From: Camellia lanceoleosa
Taxonomy: Eukaryota > Streptophyta > Magnoliopsida > Ericales > Theaceae
NCBI GenBank assembly: GCA_025200525.1
Contig: CM045763.1
Coordinates: forward strand, 87,634,131 to 87,698,130
Direction of reading: 5' to 3'
Length of the DNA: 64,000 nt
The notes beneath the pieces were generated by a model. That model had not been told where the DNA came from. It saw only the letters and a program-made list of their open reading frames with translations, and searched no databases. Positions 33,070 through 46,517 of this stretch are shown here, piece by piece. Every line of letters starts with the position of its first letter. The first letter of the stretch is position 1. The position numbers were made by a program, and so were the translations under genes.

Positions 33070-34802
33070 ATATGTGAGGAGGTCTAATTTCCTGGTTTAA
33101 TGGCAGTTGAGATGTTGTTTTGGCTGTAGGTAGATTGATGAAGGAAGACCAACTAACTATTTTCTTGTGTTCATTTATGTTTTCATATTAAATTTTTAAT
33201 TATTTACTTTTTTTCTGGTAATTCTGTTCATGTTTTCATTTTAAATATGTAATAGAATCACTCATCTTGGATAACGATTTCTTGTCTAATGACCTTTTTA
33301 ACCAAAGTGCAAAAAAGATGATATTAAGATGTTGCTTCTTCTTTTTATTTCTTTATCTGTTCTTCTTTGTGGTTGTTAAGGCAATTAGCCTCCATTAGGA
33401 TATTAAGAACATTTGATTTTCATATATATTTGCAATTAGCCTCAACTAGAAGCAATTTGAGTTATATATGGTGGTGGGACCATCGGAGTTGGTAAGCAAG
33501 GAGGGGAAGGGAGGGAGAGGCACCTTCATTTCCAAGTGATGCAGTTTGGTGTGCGATTGCAACGGGTTTCCTTCTAAGATGCGTTCAAAACGATATCAAC
33601 CCCTCTGATCCATGAGCAAAGATGAACTCTCAGAAAATAGTTAGACAAGTCCAATTCTACCTACCAACCACTTCGCTTCCAATGACGGACACTTATTAGA
33701 TATACTCTATCTTGTCATGTTATCTTTATGTCGCTTGTGTAGTTTTGAATTACAAATGTATCAACAGGTTTTGCAACTTTTAATATATACATATCAATCA
33801 CATAATCAATCCACAGGTGTAACAGTGAGGATTGTTTGTTTCAACAACATTTTCTAACTCAAATACATTTGTGCAATTTCAATAAACAGTCTCTTTTCTT
33901 CTCAAAATTATTATTTGATCATTCCATATAATAAAAACTCAATTGTAGTTCTATCTGATAAAAACTGGGCTCTCTCCTCTATAAGATTTCCATAAAGAAA
34001 ATTTATAAAGACAAAAACAACAAATTTTAAAAACAAAACAAAAAATTAAAAAGAGAAAAAGAAAAAAAAAAAAGGCTTCATTAAGATAAAAAATAAAAAT
34101 ATTTTGTGCCTTTAACGCAACTGATTTCTGTTTATGATGTAGTACATAGTCATTCGCCAACTCCAATATTGTACATAAAATTATCGTTTTATGAAAAATA
34201 ATGAAAAATTCACAACTTCAATATACATTTCACATATTTTTGTCTGAAATTATATATTACTATACATTTTTTACATATTTCAATACACTTTTTACATGCA
34301 TATATATCACACTGCCCTATAGGCGGTCTTTAGCATTTCCCTTTTACTAAAAGATAGGGCTGCACGTCATCAAATTCACAGACGATGAGTGTGTAGAACA
34401 AGACCTTAAATATCCCCCAATACATATGGGGATTTTGGACTTATGATATCAATATTCACCGATATATAATATATGACCATGTCATCAGTACCGATACATA
34501 AACTGTTATTTAAACCATGTATAGAGATCCAACAGTCAGTGGAAACAGAACATTACATTAACAGATGCAAACCATTACACTTCCATTTTGGCATGCAATC
34601 TACATAGACCAGTAACATGAAACATATTTTGAATACAAGTCTAATGGGAAAAATTATTCGGTGCCCCATGGGCACCACGTGGCTATGCCACAAACCAAAC
34701 TAGGACTAATAATTGTCCAAAACAAAGATGAATATTTGTCAACTTCTCCTTTAACAATATTGTTGACACCATTTATTAAGATTTAAGAGAAGCTATTTAC
34801 GC
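33070..34802. other. Intergenic spacer
   Basis: AT-rich spacer between the membrane-protein gene and the 3' end of the pyrophosphatase gene. The last few hundred bases are probably the 3' UTR of the latter. No other gene is supported. Confidence 0.45.
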
Positions 34803-37440
34803 CTACCGCTTCAGGGTATGCAAAATGTATTCAGCATAAAGGTCCCTGCACCAGATCAATTTAGATGTCACCTTAGGATAGAAGACACACACGCGCGCGC
34901 ACACACACACATATTTATCGTAACAAATAAGCCAAGTAGTTGATACTGTATCAACCTGGGAATTAGTACTTGTAGAAGATGATTTTTTTTTAGTAAAAAA
35001 CTCAAAACTTTCTCATCTTTCTTTGATCTTGCAATACCCATTTCCTTGAGCAGCCTCATTTTCAAATGCATTCTTCACTTATATTTGAAAATAACTAATT
35101 CCAAGGAATTTTGCCTGTTTACGGTACACTTACATTGAGTGCTGGATGGCTCCAATGGCAGCAGTTGAAGGTAAGAAATCGTTAACTGCAACCTCCTTGT
35201 TTTCATTCTTCTTGTCTGTGCAATGTGTTAGGAGAACATTACTCCACAAATTCTAATCTAAACCTACACACAATTGCAATAGGCAAAGCAAAAGTTTATT
35301 TAACAAGTTTTAGAAAGGATACAGTCTTCAAAAAAGCGTCGGATTTCAGTGAGGCGATGAGGCGCAAGCTGATTGATGTCAGTGTAGTGCTTATACTCTG
35401 GATCATCAGCGCACACTGCAATGACCTTATCATCTTTCTCTCCCTGTTTTGGAAGTGGAACTAGTTATCATGTTGTTTACATTGATGGAAAGATATGCCA
35501 AAAGCTTAATTCACTTTAGAAGTTCAAAGTGTACCTGATCGATCATAGGCATAAGTCCAATGGCCTTGGCTCGGAGAAAACAGCCTGGAAGAATCGGCTC
35601 CTATTCAAAATGATAATTTGGCAAGTGTTTATAGTCATTTTTCAAACATGAAGCTCAAACCAATGTTACCTTGAACGTGGATCGTTCTAGGATATGGAAT
35701 GGGAATAAGAACGTGATGTGCCACATCTCTAGAATATGGTACAATTTGGTGGGTTTATATAGATCACAATATTGAAATTCATCAAGTTACTGAACAAATA
35801 GACAATAATTGAAACATAATCTCTATTAAATTCCATTTCTACTTGTGTTGAAGTTTTCCTTTGTTCAAAGGAAGCATGTAAAAACAAATTTCTAAGAGCA
35901 TCATAAACCCCTTTCAAGATCTTCTTCTTCCAAAACCTTACTCTTTCAAGATTTTACTTCATTATATTTATTTATTTTTTCTCTTAAGAAAAACAAGAAA
36001 GGAAAAATAGTTCAGATCACTTTGGATCTCTAAATTCACTATTTTGGAATAAAAATATACAATTTTCTTGAATGTGCATTCTAAAACGTCACTCGCCAGG
36101 GTATTACAATAGTATTTTGTAGTAATTAAAATGGCTCAAACAAATAGTAGCTGTGAAGGATTGACATGCCAATACTTCCTGGTTGTGGATTAGTAATCAA
36201 GGAAAAACTATTCAACTTGATAATTATTTGAATCATATTTGAAAAATATTAAATTAGGTTGGAGTGAACCCAATAATGGGAATAAAACTGATTAAAGGAG
36301 GAAAAAAATTTGTATATATATATGCTCATATATATAAGCATTCTCCTTCAATTTCCATCTGAAATAATTCAGGTAAGGGGCATTATTTCCCATTTAAAAG
36401 GAGGTTTGTGTGTATTTAGGCATTATAAAGGTTAATGCATTGTTTTGTCACACTAGATGATGAAGTTAGGGAGCTTTGGAATCTTGGACATTAGTCAACA
36501 ACTATGTCACTTTGCATTATATACCTATCACATTTGACTGAATTTAAGGAAGTTCTTTCTGCATAGAAGATGGCTGCAAAATTGATTGAAATTACCTGCA
36601 TGAGGACTAAAACATCCAATGGGTCATTATCTTCACATAGCGAGCGAGGGATGAAACCATAGTTATGGGGATAGACCACGGATGAATATAAGATCCTATC
36701 AACCTGGTCAATAATTTAAAGTAATAAAATCAAAAAGTACATATTTAGCCGTCTAAAGACAGATATGCAACACAGTTCTAAGATCCTGGAATGGAAATAC
36801 TGATATCTTGAAATCACAATCATCCAATTTCAGCTGTGAGTTCATTCATACCTTAATCATCCCTGTCTTCTTGTCGAGTTCATATTTAACCTTACTTCCT
36901 TTTGTTATCTCGACAACCTGTAGCATGAAATTAAGCTGACAGTTCAGTAAGCATATATCATAACTGGGAAGGACCAAACTTGTAAAAAGAAATGCTAGCT
37001 AGATTTCAAAATTATATCGAGTACAACTAGGTCTTTGCAATGTTTGCTATCTGTTGGGAAAGAGAGATTCTTGGAGAAACTTAAGGGGGAAAAAATCAGT
37101 GATCTTAACTAATGATTTAAATTTTGATAATTTAATGTGGTCTTATTTTATCTGACAATTTTCAGATTTTGGCTTGAAGGTTGTGTTCCTTTGGTGATGT
37201 TTGTTGGATTAAAGACTTACGCAGTTGAAAATGTGGGGTGCTTCGGGTCCTGCAGCAAAGATTTTGCAAAATGATTAACATCCTCACCAATTTAATATAC
37301 AAGTTATTCTGAATTATGAAAGATAATCATTATGTTGTACCAATCTCAAGATCATGCCAAGGATGTGCAGCAACTGATCTTTTGGATAAAGATGATAGGA
37401 TCCTCTCATTTAAACGGGGAGCGGGGCGACTTTCACTCAT
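34803..37440 (-). CDS. Soluble inorganic pyrophosphatase (family I)
   Basis: Eight coding exons on the minus strand, all with GT-AG junctions: 37440-37341, 37249-37221, 36917-36852, 36703-36596, 35600-35535, 35443-35323, 35215-35134 and 34845-34803 (stop TAG). They join to 615 nt, 204 residues. The protein starts [19 protein letters not shown] and has [19 protein letters not shown] and [19 protein letters not shown]. The family signature DNDPLDV lies at residues 90-96, whose Asp residues bind catalytic metal. The C-terminus reads [13 protein letters not shown]. Length and motifs match plant cytosolic PPA isoforms. The enzyme hydrolyses pyrophosphate to two phosphates, pulling biosynthetic reactions forward. 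No transit peptide is seen. The gene looks intact. The paralogue number (PPA1-PPA5 type) cannot be decided here. Confidence 0.95.
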
Positions 37441-38098
37441 TTTTGGCCTAATAGAGAACAAAGATCTCAAATAAACAATTTAATATAGATAACATTATTT
37501 AAAAATAAATGCATATACTTTTGTGCTAACTGATTTTCATTTATTTAAAGTATGGGCTAAGGTTGCTATTATTAAATTACTTGTTTCAATATATGTATGG
37601 GAAGATTCAAGATTGTTAAGTACCAAACAAACAAAAATCAAGATTGCCCAGCTTTATAATGTAATATATGTCCACTGTAATGCTCGAATATTGAGCAGCA
37701 GATACTTCATTTACACAATAAAATCAATAAAAAGAGGGTAGTATCATCAAAAGTAAAACCAAAAAAGGCCTTATATATAATCATCAAAGTCAAAGATCCA
37801 AGTATGAACCGAGTTATCCAGATACTTCTCTCTCTAATTTTTGAAAATGGAAATTAAAATTAAGATATGTGAGTATACTTGGAAACCCAGAAGTGTAATG
37901 AATAATTGTTCTATATAGATAAATTAATCCAGATAGAAAAAGACAGTCAATACTCAACATTATGCAAGACTTATAATAAAAATAAAATAAATGGAAGAAA
38001 GAAGTTTCATGTCAAATAAACAAAAAGGAACTGAAAAAATTACCTGAGAATAAAGAAGAAGGAACAGGGTTGGGAAGATTATTAGAGAATAGAGTTCC
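37441..38098 (-). other. 5' UTR of the pyrophosphatase gene with an intron
   Basis: A 3' splice site (CTCTATTAG) lies 7 nt upstream of the ATG. A donor-like CTCAG/GTAATTT occurs at 38044/38043, giving a non-coding exon of about 38044-38098 and a 5' UTR intron of about 596 bp (37448-38043). A TATA box, CTATATAAC on the minus strand, lies at 38121-38130 at the right distance. Leader introns are common in plant housekeeping genes. Confidence 0.6.
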
Positions 38099-38120
38099 TG
38101 TGAGGTTTGTGAACAAATAT

Positions 38121-38130
38121 TGTTATATAG
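38121..38130 (-). promoter_or_regulatory. TATA box of the pyrophosphatase gene
   Basis: CTATATAACA on the minus strand, about 25-35 bp upstream of the inferred start of the non-coding first exon. Confidence 0.5.
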
Positions 38131-38344
38131 TATAAGAGTTCTCTACAAGAACACTAAAATGTCGCAGTGATGTGTGAGGTGTGAATGTGTTAGTCAAATT
38201 GTTCCTACTTTCGAGGAAATCTTGCACCTCTTGGCTTTAGGGTGAGGTGAGACAGAAAAAGTAGCTCCCCAAAATCAGATCTACCACACATTTTTTAAAA
38301 TGAATTTATTTATGAAATATGATATTGGTGTTTGGATCAACTAA

Positions 38345-38516
38345 GGTCTTGTTTGGCATCTCTTAAAAAAGTTAAAAAATTAAAAAGTCATTATCTTATT
38401 TAAGTCATATTATTTTATTTAAGTCACATTCTCTCTCTATCACATCATTTCAAATCTAACTCATATTTCATAAAAAATCAAAAAATACACTTATTTAAAA
38501 CATCCCAAACAACCCC
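38345..38516. mobile_element. 172-bp Tourist-like MITE
   Basis: Ends GGTCTTGTTTGGCATC and, other strand, GGGGTTGTTTGGGATG, with TAA directly outside both (38342-38344, 38517-38519). The AT-rich body has a duplicated TTATTTAAGTCA phrase. A degraded copy in the opposite orientation lies at about 54249-54423. Confidence 0.8.
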
Positions 38517-38519
38517 TAA

Positions 38520-39761
38520 AAAAGTTATATATATATATATATATATTTTTAGTATTTTTTTTTTTGATCCGTTGATAATCTAAAATGTAAAATAAATTAA
38601 AAAATTTCAAAAAAAATTGAACAAGTCAAAATAAGCTCAAAAAATATTTTATTTTCTGCTTATTTTTATACTTTCAGAACATTTTTTAATTTTTCAATTC
38701 GTCCCGTTGAGCTCAATCAACAAACCTAAAGTTTTTTGAATTTTTTTTAAAAAAAAAATCACTAAAAATGAAAATAAAACCACCCCCCAACCAAAAAAGC
38801 AAACTCCAAAGATCCACTATCCAAAAAAAGTATGAGGACTCTTTTTTAATTGATAAATAAACTCTATTATTCTATACCAATTAAATTAAGGGGGAATTAC
38901 AATTAAGTGGGTTTTAATTTGTCTTTTCAGATGCATGAATTTTTTTTTATAATTTTAATTATTAATATTTATAAAATTTATCACTTATATGTAATTTTAT
39001 TTCTAAATCTACACTAAATTATATTTTTTCCATAAATTAAAATGTGTGTATTCTCAACATTTTCTAAGTAAAAATTTTGTATCACATTAGTGTACATTAT
39101 TTTTTTTAGATAGTCAACTAAATAAACTAGAAACAGATAGTTCACATTATTATTAACAGATGGTATAATCAACTTATATTTGGAAAGATAAATCCTACAA
39201 TTAAAATGTGACTACTCATTTCAGCATAATCACTACATATGTTAGGATTGATTATACTTACATATAACTTGTTATTGACGAGTGATATCACATGTTGATT
39301 ATGATGTATATATATAATTTTTATTTAGTATTTTTATTTTGAAAAATATGTCATATTCTTTTAACTAATATTTTCATAATAAATAATCATTTTTATATAT
39401 CTTTAAAGGACAAAATTATAATATCTACAAATTCATCTAAAATCATAATATTATAACAATTAAGCTCTTTTTATGAATTAACAAATAATCATGCTATTTT
39501 TACATGACCTTCACAATACTTCACTTGTTATACGGAGTTTAGTGCCGAACTGAAGGCGGAAAATGAGCCGTTAGATTCAAAAAATTGTTAAAAAATAGAC
39601 TAGATGAGAAATTATCACATAGATCCATGTTATGTTATGGGTTTTATGAATTTTATTATTTCTCTGTAATTTTTTATACTTTTTTTTTATAAAAAATTGA
39701 TAAATTGGATTGAATTTTTTATTTCAATTTTTTATTATATTTTGAAAAAATATTATTTTAC
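38520..39761. other. AT-rich spacer
   Basis: Includes a (TA)n run at 38528-38547. No gene or element boundary could be supported. Confidence 0.4.
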
Positions 39762-40449
39762 CCTTCAAATTTTCACTCAAAAATCAACATGTCTCCCAAA
39801 TTATATATTATATCAATTTAGCTCTTAACTATTTTAATTACAATCAATTCGATCCCTACTCATGTTTCGCTAGAATCAAGCCAAAAAAAAAAATTTAATA
39901 AATGCACTTTTTGCCTTTTAAATCCACTAATCACTGATCCCCAATCAATTCGATCCTCACTATGTATCATGTTAATCAAGCCAAAAAAAAAAAAAAAAAA
40001 ATAATTTTATTTTTTTTCATTTCCCAATCCCCATCAAAGAAAAAAAAACTTTCTCAATCAGACCACCACCTCTATCCAAACCTCTCCTCCTTTACAGTTA
40101 TTAAATCTACACTTTGTCCCTCACGAGCGGTGGCTGCTATTGAGGTTTTTGTTAAGTTGTGGGTGGTGAGGGTGGTGATTGGAGGGGGTCTCAATTACTT
40201 CACAATAAATAAATGAAAATAGAGAGAGAGAGAGAGAGAGGAAAATAGAAGAGAAAAAAATAAGAGAAAAAATAAAATGAGGGAGATCTTATTTTAGAGA
40301 GAGAGAGAGATGAAAAGCAAGAAGAAAAGACAAGGGACGGAACATGCCGGTAGGGGTTGAATTCATTGCAATTAAAATAGTTTAGGAGCTAAATTGATTA
40401 AATCCAAAATTTGGGGGTCAAATTGATTTTTAGATGAAAATTTGGTGGG
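39762..40449. mobile_element. Inverted-repeat element, probably MULE-like
   Basis: The left arm AAATTTTCACTCAAAAATCAA matches the right arm on the other strand (AAATTTTCATCTAAAAATCAA). Both continue with CCCAAATT, ATCAATTTAGCTC and ACTATTTTAATT over about 100 bp. The interior has (GA)n tracts at 40219-40239 and 40298-40310 and short frames without recognisable protein. Exact ends and a target duplication were not resolved. Confidence 0.6.
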
Positions 40450-41988
40450 AAAATGAAATTCTCTCTTATATTTTTATCTTTTTTATAAAATTACTTTTAA
40501 AGACTACATACTTTAAAATCTTCTCTTCATACTCTTTACTCTTCCTTCTTATTACCCAACCACCACCATCCTTTCTGCTTCACCAACACACCGTTACCAT
40601 CTTTCCCTTCTCTCACTCATTCCATTCATCTGCAACTCTCAACACATCTACCATGAAGAATATAATAACAAACAAAAAAGAAAAAAAAAATGATAGCTCA
40701 AACATATACGTGATAATTGTAAATAAATTATATACAATAAATTTGTGCTTAAGAGATGTTTTGATATGATTTTCTATCATTTTAATGTAATTTTGTGCTA
40801 TTTGTGGAGGGAAAAAATGGAGTCTTTGAACTCTAGTTCGCCGAACAAACTACATTATTCAACCTTTCGTAACCTAATATTTTAAGATTATTCAGACTTT
40901 TAAGGCCGAATGTTGCTAATTTAATCAATTCTAGCTTGTACGACTAGCTAGAGCCAAACAAAACTCTAACGTAGAAAAAATAAATAAAGTCCCCAGAATG
41001 TCATTTTTCATTTCAATAAAAGGGCTAAAGAGGTGTTGTGATTATGGAAGAGTATGTAGGAGGTATGAGAGGATAGAGATCAGACTAGGGTGGAGGTTGG
41101 AGATGATGGTAGATGCGAGTTAGGATTTAGAAACTTAGGGTGTAAAGAGAATATGAAGGATAGGAATGAAGTTACTTTTATAGAATTATAATGGGATAAA
41201 GAGATGAAATAGAAATTTTAAATTTTTGTTACGAGTGTAAAAAGAAAAAGGGTGTAAGAAGAAAAATTTTGTAATGTAAATAGGCATTATCAATAACATC
41301 TCTAAAATATGGCCCTTAAAATATGGGGTAAATTATGGCCCTTAAAATATGTCATTTATTTTATTTTTGGTCTTTAATTTTTAATTATATCAATAACTCT
41401 CTAAAGTGTGAATGAATTTGTTTACACACTTTTTTTAGTGTGTAAACAATACATAAAAATAGATGAGTAAGATAAAATTAAATGCGACTCCGAACGATTA
41501 TCCAAGATTAGGGAGAGAGCAAGATGAGTGAGATTTCAAGTTCAAATCCATGGAGAGACGCTTACTTACGTTGTAATCTAACTACTAACATAGTAACCGT
41601 CATTTTGTGAGGGAATTTTTTTTTTTTAATGCTATAGATCCCACAACTTGACTCAAGTTGGAGATAGAGGCAGGACCATTTATTTGTCGTTAGAAAAGAA
41701 AAAGACATGTATATTAAGAGGGGAAGAGAAGCGCAGAACAAGGCCCATACATTTCCTTGTAATGGTTAAGTCTATTCAAGGGGAGTTCTTAAGTACATCT
41801 GCATAGATTACAGTAAAAGTACATGTAAAATACATTATAGTACACACATCCACACGACAAGTTTCGTGAGCTTCAAGAATAGACAAATTAACTAGAAATG
41901 AAACTGGAAAAGGGGCTGGAATAAAAATGAAATGCAACAACAAAGGTTTCCCTTGTAAATTGCATATCCATTTGTCCACAAACAGTCA
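40450..41988. other. Spacer and 3' region of the LHY-type gene
   Basis: The segment contains no supported gene. A SINE-like phrase (GATTTCAAGTTCAAATCC, B-box-like) lies near 41539-41556. The last 200-300 bases are probably the 3' UTR of the minus-strand LHY-type gene. Confidence 0.4.
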
Positions 41989-44900
41989 TCAAGTTGAAGC
42001 CTCTCCTTCCAAGCGTATTCTCTTGGGACATTGCTCTTCACCTTGGCTGCTGGCAGCACTTGCAACCTTGCTCTGCTTCGCCTCCACTGAACACCTTTTA
42101 TAGGGCTTAAACCCTGTTCGGTGAGGCTTAAGCTTCCCATGCCCAAGCTCTATAGTCAACAGTCCTCCCCTATGGTATTCGCTTCTCAAGAATGTGTTAT
42201 TCTGCACCACTTGATGACTGGGACAAGTCCCCCACATCATGCTGTTAAGGTCTAACCGTGATGCATCTTCAGCTTTCTCATCTGCATTCTGCTTATTATC
42301 CTGTGGAGGTGAAAAGCTTTGTGGCAGTACTTTTCTAGAGAATAGTGCCGAAGGCTAACCGCCCCTGCAAGTGAAAAATTAAAAGCAACGATGAATACAG
42401 TGCGCAGGAGCAATATAGACATGAATTCTTTCATTAAAGAAAATATTATTTTCAGTTACCTCTTCAGAGACCTCCTTCCATGAATCATTTATAATGCAGG
42501 AGCTTCTACCACGTCGATTATTAGAGTCACCTGCTGGATGGCTTACATCGGGTTCTATTGGCTCTTCCTTATCTTTCTCGTGCTTCTGTAAAGCATCTGT
42601 CTCTACATCACTACTGGAAGGTGTATTGGAACCACAAGAAGAGCGATCCACCCGTTTTCTGCTCTTTGCCTTGTTTGAATCATGGAGGTCAGTTACTACA
42701 GCTGCAGCTTTTTCATCATGATCATCAGCAGCAGTTAACCCAGTATTTGGTTTTGCACCTTCACTTTCCTCAGAGTCTGATGATGACAAAGTTGGTGATT
42801 TGGAAGCAGAATGCTGTTCTTGCTGAGCTTCAGAATATTCTGGGTCCAGCTGTGCATTTTTCAAGGGAAGATCATGAAGAGCATTCTCTCTTTTATCATT
42901 GTTTCCTGCTGCAGCAAGACCAACATTTGTTGGAGTTGCTGTTGTGGATGCAGGAGTGCAGGTAAAACCAGTGTGAAAAGGAGTGCACACTGGCAACAGT
43001 CCATTTGCTGCCCACCATGCAGCTGCAGCTGCTACTGTAGCAGCAGCAATAGCTGCCATACTAGGAGCTGGATTCATCTGCCTCAATGGAAAGCCTCCTA
43101 GAGTGTCTACAGGAGAAAGTCCAGAAGCTTCCATATTTGCGGAAGGCCAGAATGTAGCTGCAAAGCTTGCTGCAGCATGGGCTGCTGGGTTTTGCAGGAG
43201 GGTAGATGCAATAAGATTTGAAAAGGTGGAAGCAAAATGAAGGTATGATTGGTAGTCATCTTGATCGTTGCGGATTGGGGTGAAGAGAGGATGGAAAGGA
43301 GGAAACTGTTGATGAGTGGAAGATCTTGGCGCATTAACAGGATGTTCAGTGGTTGCAGAAGCAGCTGGATTTGAGAATGGGTTAGGGCATCCATGAATTC
43401 CTCCTATTTGGTGAAATATGGATTCTTGGCATGACATATCTGAAGAAACATTTTCAGTGTTCATTCCTAGGCTCCCATTTAGAACATGCACAGGAACATG
43501 TCTTGGGTAGTTATGTGTGGCTTGCATATCACTTGACGGCAATGCCTCTAAATTTTCAGGGTGGCACATTTCATCTGTTTTCTTTCCTTGAACCAATTTC
43601 TCATGTGAAGGGATAGAACTCTCCAAGTTCGAGGTGTAATTTGTTCCATTATCCTGAACCGTTTGTTTTGCATCAAATTTAACCAATTTCTGAATTCCTC
43701 TGGGTTCAACAGTGACATAAGATTCATTTGTTTCATCCTGGGTACTTACCATCATAGGCACAAACTCCCTAAAAGTGCAAGAATTTCTGGGTGCCGCCAG
43801 TGTTCGAATGGAATCTTTGTCCACTGAAGACAAGGACGTACACGGAGCTTCTTGGAAAAGGGTTAAAACTTCAGAGAAATTGCCCTCATCCTGGTTTTCT
43901 TTGGCATTTTCTTGCTTTTCATCTCCATCAGGTTTCTAACAACAATAAATAGGCCAAAGAATTTCAGAAATTTAAAAATACGAAGGAACAAAATAAAAAC
44001 ATGCATGCAGAAGTAAACAAGAAAATGTGCCATAAATCGCCAAACAAATAGAAGAGAAATGATGCAGGGGACATATATACCTCAGGAAGTGGTTCTCTTT
44101 CCAAGTCCAGTATTTGTTTACCAGTAGCAGTGCAGGAAGAAGAAACTGATGATGAATTATTCCCATCCTTTGCTCCCACCTGCAGACTAGGTGTTGCCAC
44201 ACCAGTCTTTCGAGGATAAGGATTGCTTGGTTTCCTTTTAGGGCGTGGAGGAGGAATCTCTATGTCAATAGCTTGTCTTATTGGAACTCCTTTCACAAGA
44301 GCTTCCTTCTCCAACTGGAGTTGGAAAACAGTTGTTAGTACTTAGAACCCAAAGAGAAATTTTATGAAAAAATATTTTTGCGGCACAAAGAGCAGCAATC
44401 CACTATAAAACAGTATTAACTGTAATAACTTGGATTTTAGAAGTGCTTACATCTGAAATATATTTAACAAAACAATGACTCAGTACAGAATAGAATCAAC
44501 ACCTACTTTTTTGTGATTCTAGATATCATATGGAACAATTTTAAACTTTCCCAACCACATAATGAATCATCATCATCATCACAGCCATATCTAATGAATT
44601 TTGTAATCTTCTTATTTCCAAGTGAAATTCAGTTTTCCATTCAACCAATCTAGCAACCTTTTTGGATGAAAATATCAATATGCCACTTCCTGCTGTTCAA
44701 TTTTCATTTCGATCTTTTGAACAGTAGCATAACCACCAACTCCTACCATTCATCTTATACATTATGGAACCGGAAATGAGGGAAGAAGAAGTCCTCTCTA
44801 GAAATAAACTTGATAATCATGTGACAACATGCAAACCTAAAAGTTTTCTACCTTCTTTGTCCATTGGAGAAATCAAATTTCCTAATATAACTTCATATCT

Positions 44901-46486
44901 CATGCCTGAGATCCAATAAAGAACATCATCCACAAGTGTCATCTTAACATCTATGGTTAAATCCTATTGACTCCTAGTGAAATTCATGATCAAGGGATCG
45001 TAGATTGCAGCAAGTACTCAAAAGCAAATTTGCATATAAGTACTTAAAGTAGAATCATTTGACGGCATGTAGATGGTGGCACAGACTCCAAAGTAGATTT
45101 GCATCAAAAGGGCTCCATAGTAGATTCAAATTTCAATCAAGTTTGTTGACTTCTGTACAAGAACCATGGGATCAATCAAGTCCACAGAGTAGATGCTTTC
45201 AAATGATATCATACTACATAGATTTGCATAATAAAAACAATATGACATCTTAAGAAATTTGGTTTCTACGCACCTTATGTATGCAGAGTGTATGTTTTTG
45301 GTGTGCATTCAAGTTAACAAGGACAACACTGTTCAAGGGAGCATTGGACCATGCATGACATGTTATCATAAATACCAATAACGTGATGGACCAAAATCAT
45401 GTAAAAACATGAAACAACCACATCAATGAATACTGCTCCCGCATATTCATAACCCTTCAACTTTTGCTTTCCATCAAAGACTGTAAACAACTTGAGTATT
45501 TTAATTTCAAATGGAAGAAACAATACTCAAACTTCGAGGTTCGCCCTAATTCACCTGGCTTCTTTTGGTAATGGGATGCCACATGGATCATTGTACCATA
45601 CAATTTTCATAGATCAAGGGCTACAGGCCTATCTGTCTGCAACGCAATGTGAACCGACCAAGTTTTTGTTTTGAAAAAATATCATACGTGCTAATTTTAA
45701 AGGAACTCAATGTTACTTCACACCTCAAACTTTCACGACATGAAACTCATTCCAGACTCTGGTAACTCAGTGTTCTGATAGAAAATGTCTAAAGAAACTA
45801 TTTAACAATTGGGGAATTTACGTGTAGGTCCTAATAGGTAGACTTATTGTCAAATAGATCCTATAATAATTAATGACATTTTTCATCAAATAGATCCTAT
45901 AACAATAATTAATAACATTTTTCATTAAACACTACTAAAAAACATCACTAATTGTTAATTTTCAGTGACAATTTGAAATTGTCATACAAATATCACTAAT
46001 TATAAGTTTTAGCGGAAGTTTAAAAAAATTGTCACAAAAAAAAGTCACTAATTTTCAACTTTCAGCGATAGTTTAAAAAATTCGTCACAGAAAAATATCA
46101 CTAATTGTAAGTTTTAACGACAATTTATAAAAAATGTGACAAAAAAAAGTCACTAATTGTTAATTTTTAGCAACATAAGTAAAAAATCGTCACAAAAAAT
46201 TATTTTTAGCGATGATTTTACTAGGGCTTATTTTCAATAGAACTTGATAGGAATTAAGTCCAACTATTAAGACCTATTGGTAGTTTACCCTCAACTCTTC
46301 ACTATCCACCAACTTTGCTCCAGTAGAAACACCGGAAAGGCCACTCTTCTACTACTAATTTAAGGTTTACCACTGTTACAATCTCACCACGCACTAATTT
46401 CTTTCTTCCACCCAAAGGTCCCACCAGACCACCACCATTCTGATACCCCATCCTTTATCCCTTTCTCTCACTCCCCCTTCCAACCA

Positions 46487-46517
<31 letters not shown>

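Noticed and set aside
42494..43616. Several plus-strand open frames of 61-135 codons opposite the large LHY-type exon
   Set aside because: They mirror the conserved minus-strand protein and result from its codon bias; none has splice signals or a recognisable family.
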